Source of the DNA: Dactylis glomerata
Taxonomy: Eukaryota > Streptophyta > Magnoliopsida > Poales > Poaceae
Direction: 5' to 3'
DNA: 64,000 bases
Assembly (NCBI GenBank): GCA_007115705.1
Contig: QXEO01000546.1
Coordinates: 11,795,867-11,859,866 of the forward strand
Position numbers and translations under genes: made by a program. The notes under the pieces are model-generated. The model had not been told where the DNA came from. It worked only from the letters and a program-made list of their open reading frames with translations, and did not search any database. This document shows, piece after piece, positions 45,478 through 55,557 of the stretch. Numbering within the stretch: the stretch's first letter is position 1; each line of letters starts with the position of its first letter.

Positions 45478-45490
45478 TTGCTCACCGGCG
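45478..45490 (-). promoter_or_regulatory. Candidate 5' splice donor in the E leader
   Basis: On the minus strand CTCGCCG|GTGAGCAAAC, about 390 bases after the expected transcription start. It parallels the donor in element D's leader and could be joined to the acceptors before ORF0 (43043) or gag (41825). Confidence 0.45.
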
Positions 45491-45901
45491 AGAAGATTTT
45501 CCGGCGAGGTGGTACTGGAGCTCGTCGTCGGCGAGGTTCTGGCAAGCGGCGACGGCGATGAAGTAGTGGACAGGGTTCAGAAGACGACGGCGATCTCTAA
45601 ATCGTGGTCGGCGTGGTCTTGCGCTTCCAGGGGCGACGGCGTTGCGCGGCTGGAGACGAAGGCGGCTTCGGTGGTCGTCGGCGTGCTCGAAACACTGCGA
45701 GAAAGAGCGGGGTAAGGGTGTCATTCGGTGCGCCAGAGAGAGGGGAGAAGGTTAGGGGGTTCGAGAGGGAAGGGGGGGCTGAATCGCGTCGGAATCGGCG
45801 ATGTCCGGCGGCAGTACCTGCGGGCTCCGGCGAGCGATTTGGGCAGCCCTGCGGCGTCTTTTCAGAGGGGAAAGGGAGGGGCGAGAGGGGGAGTGCGGGG
45901 G

Positions 45902-45909
45902 CTTTATAG
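45902..45909 (-). promoter_or_regulatory. Element E LTR TATA box
   Basis: On the minus strand CTACTATAAAGCCCCCGC, in a GC-rich context like element D. The matching copy in the 3' LTR is at about 36644-36651. Confidence 0.6.
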
Positions 45910-46606
45910 TAGAGGTCTTCATGACCAATTAAACCGTGAGTAATCGCCGGGGGGAGTAACGCCGGCGAGCGTTACTGGGAGGGAGAGGGGATTGCGGGGA
46001 GAGGGATGACAGGTGGGTCCGGGCTGTCGAAGAGAGAGAGAGGGGGTAACGGGGTTGGGCTGGTTCGGGGGCGAGCTGGGCCGGCTGGCTCCCGGGTGCG
46101 GCCCAGGTGGCTGCTGGGTCTCTCCTTTTTATTTTTTTCTTTCTGTTTCCCTTTTTCTTTTATTTCTGAAAACTGTTTTGGATATTTGAAAAGGCTAGTG
46201 TATTCAGATTTGAATAAAAGCCAAGCTGACCACTTTTGGTCTTTAAAAGTGTGTTTAGGAACTAAAAACCAGGGGTTTTGTAGTAAGAGGGAAGAAGAAT
46301 AATTTGTGAGAACTTTGGATATAGAGTCCAAAATAATTAGTAAGTTGGGATTAATATCTTCCCACTATTTGGTTTTCAAAAGAAACTTACTATAGGATAA
46401 TATAAGATAGCTCCATAACAATGGAGCTCATTTTAAAATACTTTCTTTCTGAAATCCTTTTGTATCTAAAATTTGGGAAAAAGGCATTTGAAACAATATT
46501 CTTTGAAGGATAAGGTTCAAAACTTTGGAAAAGACTTTGAAATGCAATATGCCATGAATGCATGATGAAATTTTTAGTCTTGAAAAATCTGGGTCGTTAC
46601 ACCCAT

Positions 46607-46744
46607 GTTTTAAGTTCTTTTGATCCCAGCTCACAACGCTTACATATATGATCAAGATTGTGTAGGTGCAAGTCACCTCAAAAATTATTTCTTTTGTTAT
46701 CACTTACCTACTCGAGGACGAGCAGGAGTTAAGCTTGGGGATGC
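46607..46744 (+). other. Element B 3' internal end and polypurine tract
   Basis: Resumes B after the E insertion. It ends GAGTTAAGCTTGGGGATGC, purine-rich and directly abutting the 3' LTR at 46745, so it probably serves as polypurine tract. Confidence 0.75.
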
Positions 46745-48388
46745 TGATACGTCTCAAACATATCCATAATTTTTGATGCTCCATGCTTGTTCTTACACCA
46801 TTTGCCTAATGTTTCATTACACTTCGTGGCATTTTTATGCATTTTCCAGAACTAACCTATTAACAAGTCGCCATAGTGCCAGTTCCCTGTTTTCTGCTGT
46901 TTTTGTGTTTCAGAAAAGTTACACAGGAAATATTCTCAAAATTGGACGAAACCAAAGCCAGTCGCCCAGAATTTCACCGAAGCTTCCAGAGAACCGAAGA
47001 GGAGACGGAGTGGGGCCACGAGGGCCCCACACAACAGGGCGGTGCGACCTGGCCCCTGGCCGCGCCCCCTACGTGTGAGATCGCCTCGGTCCACTCCTGA
47101 CGATGCCCCTTCGCCTATAAAAACCCCCCGACGGGAAAAACCTAAAGTCCCGATCACTTTTCCAGAACACATCGTGATCCACCGCTGCCGTCGACCCAAA
47201 GATCGGGAGGGTCCAGAAGCTCTTCCCGGCACCCTGTCAAAGAGGGGAATCGCCACCGGAGGTCTTCTTCATCGCCATGCTTGCCTCCGGCGCGATGAGT
47301 GAGTAGTCTACCTTGGACTATGGGTCCATAACAGTAGCTAGATGGTTGTCTTCTCCACCATGTGCTTCATGTTTAGATCTCATGAGCTGCCCTACATGAT
47401 TGAGATCACCGTTATGTAATTCTACATGTTTGGTTTGTTGGGATCCGATGAATATTGGTGTTATGCTTGAGTTGAAGTACTGAAATTTATCTTATGTTAT
47501 CTCTATGTTGTTTATGATCTTGCATGCTCTCCGTTGTTAGTAGCTATCTTGGCCGAGTAGTTGCTAGTGACTCCAAGAGGGGGTATTTATGCTCGATAGT
47601 GGGTTCATGCCTCTATTTAATCTGGGGGAGTGACAGAAACCTCTAAGGTTGTAGATGTGCTGTTGCTACTAGGGGGAAAACAACATTCATATGCTCGAGG
47701 GCATATGCTTTGTTTACATTACACACTTTGCTTAATGCAATTATCTGTTGTTCGCAACTTAATACTTGTGAAGTTCTCGGATTGATTCGCCACAAGTGGA
47801 TTATTAGTCATAGATGCAGTTGGATGGCGGTCTATGTATCTTGTTGTAATGCCCATTGTAAATCTCATAGTGATCCTCTCATCATATGCACGTTGTCTTT
47901 ATTCTATCAATTGCCCAACTGTAATTTGTTTACCTAGCATGTGTTATTTTATCTTATGGAGAGACACCACTAGTGAACTGTGGACCCCAGTCCTATTTCC
48001 ATTATATTGCTATCATCTGTTTACTTTACTTGTACTGTTTACTTTACTCGCATACTATTACTATTTTCCACTCGATACGCTTATTTCTTTGTTTACAGCA
48101 AACCGGTGAGATTGACAACCTCATCGTAAGTTGGGAGCAAAGTATTTGGTTGTGTTGTGTGTAGGTTTCGCGTTGCAGCTGGCAAAGCAAAGCTTGGACG
48201 AGGCGCCTTATAAATTGTCCTGAGCTGTCGCAAGCTAGCAAGCATCACCTTCAGTCGTTTGGCTTCTTCCCCTTCGGATCGATAAACCTTGGTTTCTTAC
48301 TGAGGGAAAACCTTGCTGCTATATTCATCATACCTTCCTCTTGGGGTTCCCAACTAGACGGTGAACATTAACCGTACCGCAAGCATCA
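46745..48388 (+). repeat. Element B 3' LTR (intact)
   Basis: TGATACGTCTCAAACATATCC...CGCAAGCATCA, 1644 bp, uninterrupted. TATA box CGCCTATAAAAACCCC near 47110. Followed by the target duplication GTTCC. Confidence 0.95.
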
Positions 48389-50075
48389 GTTCCCCGTAGC
48401 TTGCCATCATGCCGAAGTTTTGGGCTATCTTGTGAAATTCCTTGTCGCATAGGTCTGATAGCTCGAAGCTTCCTTTGACCGTAATAATTCCTTTGGGTCC
48501 TGGCATTTTTAGTACCAGATAAGTGTAGTGTGGCACTGCCATGAATCGCGAAAACGCGGGTCGCCCGAGGATCGCATGATATTGTGATGGCCAGTCCATG
48601 ACTTTGAAGTTGAGTTTCTCCCTTCTGTAATTTTGCTGATTTCCAAAGCAAACATTGAGTGCTATTTGACCAAGTGGATAGTTAGCGCTCCCTGGGACTA
48701 TTCCGTGAAAGCAGCAATCTGTTGGCTTCGGGAACTCTAATGAAATGTGCATTGCTCGTAGGGTTTTTGCATAGATTAAGTTTATTCCACTTCCTGCGTC
48801 CATGAATATTCTGTCGACATCGTACGTCCCTATTTGAGCTTTGAGTACCAAGGGCGTGTTTCCTGGCCGAGGTACTGTTATTGGGTGATCGTCTCTGCTG
48901 AATTCTATGGGTTGCTCTGACCAATGTAGATATTCCGTTGTTGCTGGAGGTGAAGTTATTGCGAGGTTAACTTATCGAGTTATGCTTTTCTCCTCTTTGT
49001 TCGACTTGGGCACTGGTTGTATCATTGTTGTGATGTGCCCTTTAGATGGAACATATCCTTCATCGTTGTCGCGTCCCTGGTTTGATTGATCTTGGCCCTT
49101 GGGAGCTCTACTGTTTTCTTGTTGGGTTGCAGGTATGGTGCTTATGTTTCCTTCATATCCTTGCCTTTTGCCTCGGCTTGCTTGTTAAGTGCTGCTTCTT
49201 GTAGTTTCAAGAACGTGGTGCAATCTTTCATTGCATGTCTAGATACTTGCTTCCCATCGGCGAATGCAGAGTGAATATGACATGGTCCGTTGAGCATATC
49301 TTCTGGTGATGGGTTGTACTCTCTGGATTCCCTTGGCGGAAATTTTTTGTAATCCTCTTTCCCGTAGCTGCGGTATCCCGAACTTTTACGGTCGTTGCCT
49401 TGGTAGCTGTTGTCTTTGTATCCTGCGGCTACTTGGCTGTGAGAGCCGTAATTGTCGTAATTGCAGGATCTTCTTCTTTGACCTACGTATATGTTTCCTC
49501 TTTCATCTTCTAGTGATCGTGTGCGTTTATTGTTGCACGCATCTTCTCCATCTGCGAACCTATTTGCCACATCCATTAGATCTGATACTGTTGTTGGCTT
49601 GATTCTGCCCATCTCTTCGACTAGGTCTCCTAGTCATAACCCGACTATGAATGCGTCTATTGCTCTTTCATCCGAGACTTCAACTGCCGAATTTTTGATT
49701 ATACTCCATCTTTGGATATATGCTCTTAATGTCTCCCCGCGTTGCTGCACGCAGGCTTTGACTTCTTCTATGGATGCTGGCCGCTTGTATGTCGACTTGA
49801 AGTTGCTTGTACATTGTTTTGTGAGCTCCTCCCAGCTTCTAGTTGTTTCCTTTCCTAGTTTGCTTAACCATGACCTTGCTGCACCGGTGAGGTGTAATTG
49901 CAAACTTTGCATTGCTGTTTTCCTGATTCCTCCTAATAGTTTTACTGCTTGTAGATAATCTGAAAGCCATGACTGTGGCTCCTGTGATCCGTCGTACTTT
50001 TGTTGGTCGTGGGGTAATTTGAAACCTTTGGGTACTAGCGTGATGCGACTTATCACTTTTGTAAGTTCCAATTGT
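48389..50075 (-). mobile_element. Element C, 5' half (gag-protease region)
   Basis: Continuation of element C to the right of B. It holds the decayed gag-protease frame read on the minus strand and ends abruptly inside gag at about 50060-50095, where hAT transposase sequence begins. The 5' LTR, primer-binding site and gag start are missing. Confidence 0.75.
48394..50070 (-). pseudogene. Element C gag-protease, truncated and with several stops
   Basis: Read on the minus strand from about 50070. The gag part shows LVPKGFKLPHDQQKYDGSQE, LHLTGAARSWLSKLG and GETLRAYIQRWSII, typical of Tat-lineage gag. Stops occur at 49634-49636 and 49142-49144, and a frame change follows between 49140 and 48963. 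The protease part carries VLKAQIGTYDVDRIFMDAGSGINLIYA (given here only as the motif around MDAGSG; catalytic Asp in D-A-G) and YHAILGRPAFSRF. The frame then runs into the B insertion at MMASYGE and resumes at 15833, ending at 15737. No zinc knuckle of canonical spacing was seen. The product would form the capsid and process it; it is now non-functional. Confidence 0.75.
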
Positions 50076-50094
50076 TCAACATAACAAATAAGAC

Positions 50095-52040
50095 ACATCT
50101 GAAATATATGCTAAGATAGAAATTAGCAAAATGAAAGGAAAGCTTACAAGTCATAGGACTACTTTCCGATCCTTCAAGGCTTGAAAACTTGTGATGATGT
50201 CCTCATCCTTAACTTGCAAGAAAAAGTCCCTTTCAATGAATGTAACCAAGCAACCATTCAAGAATCTCTGGCCCATCTTACTTCGTAGCTTGTTTTTTAT
50301 AAAGTTCATTGAAGAAAAGACCCTTTCAACACCGGCAGTTGCAACAGGCAATACTAGCACCAATTTTAGAAGTTTTTAAACAATATCATACTGAAGGGCC
50401 CTGTCTGTTTTAACAAGCATCATAGACAACTCTGCTAGACTTTTTAAATTTGTGAAGTTTTCATCCTTACTCACATCATTAATATATAGTTTCAGTTGAA
50501 AAGGAAGTTGGATCAATTCTTCAAATTCAAAATCACGAGGATAGAATTCAACAATCTCAACCAAGTTGTCAACATTAAAAGCAGAAAATGACTTGACTGG
50601 ACTGAATGATGCCATGCATCTAAGTAGCCCTGTGTTTACCTCAACAAATATGCTATTAAGCTCCTGAAGTTGCCTATCAATGACACCCAAAAACATATCA
50701 GCATGAAACCGGTGGTAATTAATAGCATCTTTACAGAACCTTTTTGCTCTTTGTATAGGCTTGTACTTCCCATCCATGTCAACAACTTTGAGATGGTGCT
50801 TCACACAAAAAGAAGTGACATTATCAAGAAATTCTTTCCATCCAACATCATCTCTCAAAACATCCAATTCTACCTTTGTGTCTACAAGAAGGTCCATTGC
50901 ATTCACAATATCTTGGTCCCTCCTTTGCAAAGAATTGCAAAAACTATTTGTGTATCCAAATATTTCATTCATCAAGTGTAGAAAGAAAACAAATTCAAAT
51001 GACTCAAATACTTCCAGCATAGTTTGAGCTCCTAAAGCTTTGGCCCCTTTACTTTCTTTCCCAACTCTGAAGAGAACTTTCTTGATTGCAGGATACAAAG
51101 CCATAACATGCATTACTGTTCGGTGGTGAGATCCCCACCGTGTATCACCTGGCCTTGATAAGACCATCTCTTGGTTCAGACCTTGACCACTTTCAATTTC
51201 ACCCAATTTCAATGCTTGAATCATATACTCTGCTTGAGCTATGTGAAGCATGCAGATCTTTTTACAGGACATCCTGAGGACATTCAACAAATATGCTAGT
51301 TGTCCAAAGAACCATTGGCAATCAATATTCTCCTTAGCAACAGCTACAAGGGTTAGTTGATGTTGATGGGCAAAGCAATGAACATAATAAGCAGAAGGTG
51401 AATCTTCCATAATTAGTTTTTCAAACCATTCATATGACCCTTCATGTTGCTAGCTCCATCATATCCCTGCCCACGAACCTTAGATAAGGGCAATTGATAT
51501 CTAAGAAGCAAAGATTGAATTGCTTCTTTAAGAGTCAACGATGCAGTATCTTAAACTTGGATGAGACCAAGAAACCTCTCAACTGGCTCTCCTGATTTAT
51601 TGACAAAACGCACGCAAAGGGCCAATTGTTCTTGCTGATATGCATCACTAGATTCATCGGCAAGAATTGCAAACACTCATCACCAAGTTCCTCTATGATA
51701 AATTTAGTTGTTTCAAAAGCACAACAATAAATGAGCTGTTTCTGAATTTTACGGTCTATCATTTGACAATTGTGTGGAGCATTGTCTAGAACCACCTTGT
51801 TAACTTCTTCAAAGTTCCCTGCTAGCCATTGCAAAAGTTGGGCCACGCTTCTTAGTTGGGTCACGCAATCTGTTTCGGCTGAATAGTTCTACTTTTCTTT
51901 TCTTTTACGTTCGTAACCTCATATGCACTATATATATATGTAGTTTTTTGCCAAAATTTTGGGTATTCATTTGAATACCCTTGAATTGAAGTGGGCCCGC
52001 CTCAGGTTGTACTACTCGGTCAGGTTGGGTTTACAGGTCA
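50095..52040 (-). mobile_element. hAT-superfamily transposon relic
   Basis: Transposase-coding sequence on the minus strand, plus an upstream subterminal region (51880-52040) with the near-palindrome GGGTATTCATTTGAATACCC. I associate this sequence type with grass hAT elements encoding TTF-type zinc-finger transposases. The 3' end is cut by the junction with element C. The outer terminal repeat on the right could not be fixed. Confidence 0.7.
50151..51880 (-). pseudogene. hAT transposase (TTF/ZMYM-like) relic
   Basis: From the N-terminal side: VNKVVLDNAPHNCQMIDRKI and IIEELGDECLQFLP; then, after a frameshift near 51535, the RGQGYDGASNMKGHMNG block with the second catalytic Asp; then YYVHCFAHQHQLTLVAVAK, RPGDTRWGSHHRT, and the C-terminal hAT dimerisation region LPVATAGVERVFSSMNFIK ... 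NGCLVTFIERDF. In-frame stops occur after MNGLKN (about 51414-51416) and at 50376-50378. The N-terminal zinc finger and first catalytic Asp are missing or decayed. The family cuts and pastes elements with 8-bp target duplications; this copy cannot. Confidence 0.85.
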
Positions 52041-54360
52041 TGTGTATATCTACACATTGATGATTTGACAAAAAAAATACAAGTTGTACAAAATAAAATT
52101 TAATCATTAAAAAAATATAATAATTTTTTTAGTAATATCTTTTACAATATGAAGTATATACTATCTTGATTAAATTGACGATCTAGGAAAACACAATACG
52201 TATAAATCCAAGAGGACTAAACTACTACACCTATAAAGTTTAGAAGACGCTGACAGGTAGGGACAATAGCAGCAGGCCACGGTGGAGTTACCATAGGCCA
52301 CCAAAAGGGAGCTTGGGGCTCCTTAGGGATAGGCGGCAGCAGGTAGGCCGGCGCTTCGATGACGGCTGGAAGGCAACGAGCGGCGGCAGGCTAGAGGCAC
52401 TTAGCGGCGGCCAACTGGCAAGCGTGCGGCGGCAGGGCATGCAGTTCATTGTGCTGATGCAGTGGTGGAGAGAGGAAGATGAGGAAAAAGAAAAAAAAAC
52501 TAATGTGGGTGAAATATTCTAGAAACATGCTTTTATGCAGTTTCCCTCTATAGTGTCTAGTTTGTGTGAGGCATGTTTGGAACAGAGGGAGTACATCTAA
52601 AATGGGCGCGCTACGCATCGGTCACCTGATCCGGGGCCAAAAATGGTCGTATCAGCGCCGTCCGATCGTGATCTAGCGGGCGAAACAAGCCGCAACATAG
52701 TTTTGCAGTTTAGCCCCTCGATTTTTGTAAAATAAACCCATGACCTTACTGTAGGGGCAGATTTATGTTAAAACTTATATTTTAGCCAACCCGAGGTACT
52801 AACCTTATCCACTCGACAGGTAGATTTGTGTCATATTTACTATTACAACAAAAATTATAACCCCACGTATAAAAATGTATGCTATTATAACAAAAATGTC
52901 CCAACATTTTGAAAAAAATAAATCTTTCAAAAATAGTTCAAATAATATAATTATTTGCTGCAGATTGATTCACAACAAAAAATAACAAACTATTTAACAA
53001 AAAGTGCACCCTGTTACAACAAGAAGTTTGTGCAATGAAATAGTGATTAACAACATTGTTTCCTACTAAATTAATTGACAACAAAAAGCACCAGCTATTT
53101 CAAGAAAAGACACAAACAATTACAACAACAAAATTTGTGTTTGCACCAAGAAAAAATAATTACATATTTACAATAATTTATAAAATCATTGAAAAATATG
53201 AGCACAGAACTTGTAGTAAAACCTTTGCAACATCATGTCTGATTTTTAAACAAAAATAGTACGAGTTTTTTAAATTTTGAAAAAGCTTGTCCATGACAAA
53301 CCAAGGTCAACAATTCGTATGTGACTTCGGTACAAAAATCTAATGCATTTGTTATAAAATTAACTTACATATACAACATTGAATAAAACCACGGGAAACT
53401 TGTCCATGGTGGACCAGATCTCGCTGATTCGGTGTCGTTGACCATAAATTTGGCTCGTCGGAGCCCATCGGTGCTGGAGAAGATGACCCCGGTTCTATTC
53501 CACTTGCTACTCATCTCTTTTGGGCTCGAAACACCTGTCAATTTGAAGCTTTTGTGTCTATAGCCATTGATGAGCTTAATAGCTGCCATGAGAAAGAAAG
53601 GGGAAGGAGGAGAGGGGCTTAAGCTCGCGGCCGAAGGAGAGGGGCTTAAGCTCGCGGCCGAAGGAGAGAGGCAGCATGCCGGCGGCATCCGACGCACCAA
53701 CAAGCGGTGGGGCGAACGGAGGCAGGTGATGCTAGGGAGGGGAACGGGCGCGAAGCGAGCGAGCGAGCGAGCGTGAGGCAAGCGAGCATGGGGCGAGCGA
53801 GCGCGGGGCGAGCGATCTTTTTCCCATATCGGTCGTTTGATTTCAAGCATTTTCATCTATAAAACACCTGCCGAATTAACATAACAGGTTATTCTAGAAG
53901 AAAATTGATCGGTTGAGCAGTCACACCTTTTTTTGATATCTTTGGTGCAGGATGCATTAAAGTGGCATTGATTCAGAAAGTACCAGTGCAAGCACCAACC
54001 GCGAGTCACATCGGATGGTTTATCCAAGCATCTGTGCAACAGTCCAAGTGTGCACCAGCTCCTGCCATATACATTAAAATTATCTGAAATAATATCATCG
54101 GCCAATCAAGCCAAACCTTTTCTCATCAGCCCGTACCACACCTAACATATTTACCCGCAATGTTCCCTCAAAACAAAGTACTCGCAATGTCCAAGTCTGC
54201 AGAATGACCTTGGTTTTGTAGGATTATTTTCTTATATATTCTGCTGGAAATTACCAGAGCAGGCTCGAGAGCTGCATGCTATTTTCGTCTGGATATTCAT
54301 AGAGTTCGCATCTTTTAAAAACATTTGGAGTATGTAGATTATATGTAATCTACCCAATCT
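52041..54360. other. Intergenic region, no supported gene
   Basis: A/T-rich sequence with many ACAACAAAAA-like words at 52840-53170. A single Stowaway-like terminus (ACAGAGGGAGTA) lies at about 52583-52594 without a clear partner. G/C-rich low complexity occurs at 53580-53815. A minus-strand frame at 53365-53856 ends in a sequence with an exon-like texture (VNDTESARSGPPW) followed by GTAAGTT, but it is fused to low-complexity Ser/Pro repeats and has no recognisable domain. Confidence 0.4.
53611..53664 (+). repeat. Perfect 27-bp tandem repeat, two copies
   Basis: The unit AGAGGGGCTTAAGCTCGCGG plus CCGAAGG is repeated exactly, with a partial third copy. GAGC-rich microsatellite sequence follows at 53755-53773. 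Confidence 0.95.
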
Positions 54361-54361
54361 T

Positions 54362-54380
54362 TTGACCAACCACCAGTCAA
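54362..54380 (+). promoter_or_regulatory. Paired W-box-like elements upstream of the carboxylesterase gene
   Basis: TTGACC at 54362-54367 and GTCAA (TTGAC on the minus strand) at 54376-54380 form an inverted pair about 45 bases upstream of the TATA box. WRKY factors bind TTGAC cores. This is by motif only. Confidence 0.3.
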
Positions 54381-54423
54381 TTGAAATACTACCATCGGTT
54401 GAAAAGTTGCAAAGCCTTTCTCG

Positions 54424-54430
54424 TATATAA
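54424..54430 (+). promoter_or_regulatory. TATA box of the carboxylesterase gene
   Basis: TCTCGTATATAAACGCG, 81 bases upstream of the start codon. A transcript start near 54455 would give a leader of about 55 bases. Confidence 0.7.
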
Positions 54431-54510
54431 ACGCGTCTACGGCCAATCGCTGGGCAACTTCAGCTCATACTTCGCACTCAACGCTTTCACGCGGGCGGAG
54501 AGAGAGCGCA

Positions 54511-55557
54511 ATGGAGGCCAAGACGAGGAACCAAGAGACGGCCACCGGCGAGAGCACCCGGCCTGCGCCGCCGGCGCTGCCGTGGCCGGTGCGGCTCCAG
54601 ATCTTCGCGCTCGTCACCGCCACCGACCTGGCTCAGCGCCGCAATGGCACCGTCAACCGCTTCCTCTTCTCCCTCGGCGACCGGCAGACGCCCGCCAAGC
54701 CAAGCCCGGACGCGCTCGGCGTCCGCTCTGCCGACATCACCGTCGACGCCTCACGGAACCTCTGGGCGCGGGTGTACTCTCCGGCGGCGGTAGCAGCCGG
54801 GTCGCCTCCGCTCCCCGTCGTCGTGTACTTCCACGGCGGCGGCTTCGCGTTCCTCTCAGCGTCCTGCGTGCCGCTGGACGGCATGTGCCGCCGTCTCTGC
54901 CACGAGCTGGGCGCCGTGGTCGTCTCCGTCAACTACCGCCTCGCGCCCGAGCACCGCTTCCCGGCCGCCTACGACGACGGCGAGGACGTGCTCCGCCACC
55001 TCGGCGCCACGGGGCTCCCCGCCGACATCTCCGTCCCGGTCGACCTCTCCCGCTGCTTCCTCGCCGGGGACAGCGCCGGCGGCAACATCGCCCACCACGT
55101 GGCCCAGCGGTGGACTTCATCCTCTCCCTCCGACAACCCCGTCCGCCTCGCCGGCATCATCCTTCTGCAGCCGTACTTCGGCGGCGAGGAGCGCACCGAG
55201 GCGGAGCTGCGGCTGGAGGGCGTGGCGCCGGTGGTGAACATGCGCCGCTCGGACTGGTCGTGGAGGGCGTTCCTGCCGGAGGGTGCCGACCGGAACCACC
55301 CGGCCGCGCACGTGACTGGCGAGGCCGGCCCGGAGCCAGAGCTGGCGGAGGCGTTCCCGCCGGCGATGGTGGTCGTGGGCGGGCTCGACCCGCTGCAGGA
55401 CTGGCAGCGCCGCTACGCCGCCATGCTGGGGCGGAAGGGGAAGACGGCGGGCCTGGTGGAGTTCCCCGACGCGATCCACGCCTTCTACTGCTTCCCGGAG
55501 CTCCCCGACGCCGTCAAGCTCGTGAAGGAGATCAAAGCCTTCATGTGCGTTCACTGA
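54511..55557 (+). CDS. Carboxylesterase, CXE / GID1-like alpha/beta hydrolase
   Basis: 348 residues in a single exon, start MEAKTRNQETATGE. HGGG at 108-111 forms the oxyanion hole. The nucleophile elbow GDSAGG spans 186-191 with Ser188. Asp293 (GGLDPLQDW) and His323 (DAIHAFYCFPE) complete the catalytic triad, so it is an enzyme, not the GID1 gibberellin receptor, which lacks the catalytic His. NYRLAPEHRFPAAYDDG is the typical plant CXE block. The length matches the family (310-360 residues). There is no signal peptide or membrane segment; a cytosolic esterase is expected. Substrate is unknown; relatives hydrolyse acylated secondary metabolites or xenobiotic esters. High GC and third-position bias fit a grass gene. 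It appears intact and lies just outside the transposon nest. Confidence 0.95.
   Translation: MEAKTRNQETATGESTRPAPPALPWPVRLQIFALVTATDLAQRRNGTVNRFLFSLGDRQTPAKPSPDALGVRSADITVDASRNLWARVYSPAAVAAGSPPLPVVVYFHGGGFAFLSASCVPLDGMCRRLCHELGAVVVSVNYRLAPEHRFPAAYDDGEDVLRHLGATGLPADISVPVDLSRCFLAGDSAGGNIAHHVAQRWTSSSPSDNPVRLAGIILLQPYFGGEERTEAELRLEGVAPVVNMRRSDWSWRAFLPEGADRNHPAAHVTGEAGPEPELAEAFPPAMVVVGGLDPLQDWQRRYAAMLGRKGKTAGLVEFPDAIHAFYCFPELPDAVKLVKEIKAFMCVH

Larger units (their letters stand above)
33969..46601 (-). mobile_element. Element E: chromovirus-type gypsy element with frameshifted Gag-Pol
   Basis: 12.6 kb minus-strand element. The LTRs are 3377 bp (33969-37345) and 3375 bp (43227-46601). It has a tRNA-Met primer-binding site, ORF0, gag-protease, RT-RNase H-integrase, chromodomain and polypurine tract. 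Target duplication CCCAT. On the minus strand the LTR starts TGTAACGACCCAGATTTTTC, which resembles element D (TGTAACAACTCAGAATTTG), and the proteins are clearly related, but the families differ. About 14 LTR substitutions by eye (roughly 0.4%) suggest about 160,000 years. Two frameshifts in pol make it non-autonomous now. Confidence 0.93.
43227..46601 (-). repeat. Element E 5' LTR
   Basis: 3375 bp; the transcription-driving LTR of this minus-strand element. It includes a TATA box near 45909-45902 and a GTGAG donor candidate at 45485. Confidence 0.95.
15834..48388 (+). mobile_element. Element B: Sabrina-like non-autonomous element hosting D and E
   Basis: A complete LTR element with target duplication GTTCC. 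The 5' LTR is split (15834-16481 and 29621-30616) by element D. The internal region (30617-33968 and 46607-46744) is split by element E. The 3' LTR is intact (46745-48388). With D and E removed it is about 6.8 kb. It carries a tRNA-Asp primer-binding site and a single 236-codon gag-like ORF, with no protease, RT or integrase. The LTRs differ by roughly 60 bases in 1.64 kb by eye, mostly transitions, making B the oldest datable insertion here (about 1-1.5 million years at the usual 1.3e-8 rate). Confidence 0.9.

Noticed and set aside
52583..52594. Stowaway terminus ACAGAGGGAGTA as a complete MITE
   Set aside because: No matching inverted partner or TA pair found within a few hundred bases.
53611..53664. 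Tandem repeats considered as a CRISPR array
   Set aside because: No spacers between the two units, only two copies, and the genome is a plant's.
53365..53856. 163-codon minus-strand ORF with repeated LSPSPSAAS units
   Set aside because: The repeat comes from the 27-bp DNA tandem repeat and the GAGC microsatellite; only the last third looks exon-like and it has no recognisable family.
55117..55554. 145-codon minus-strand ORF over the esterase gene
   Set aside because: Antisense shadow produced by third-position GC bias; no motif.
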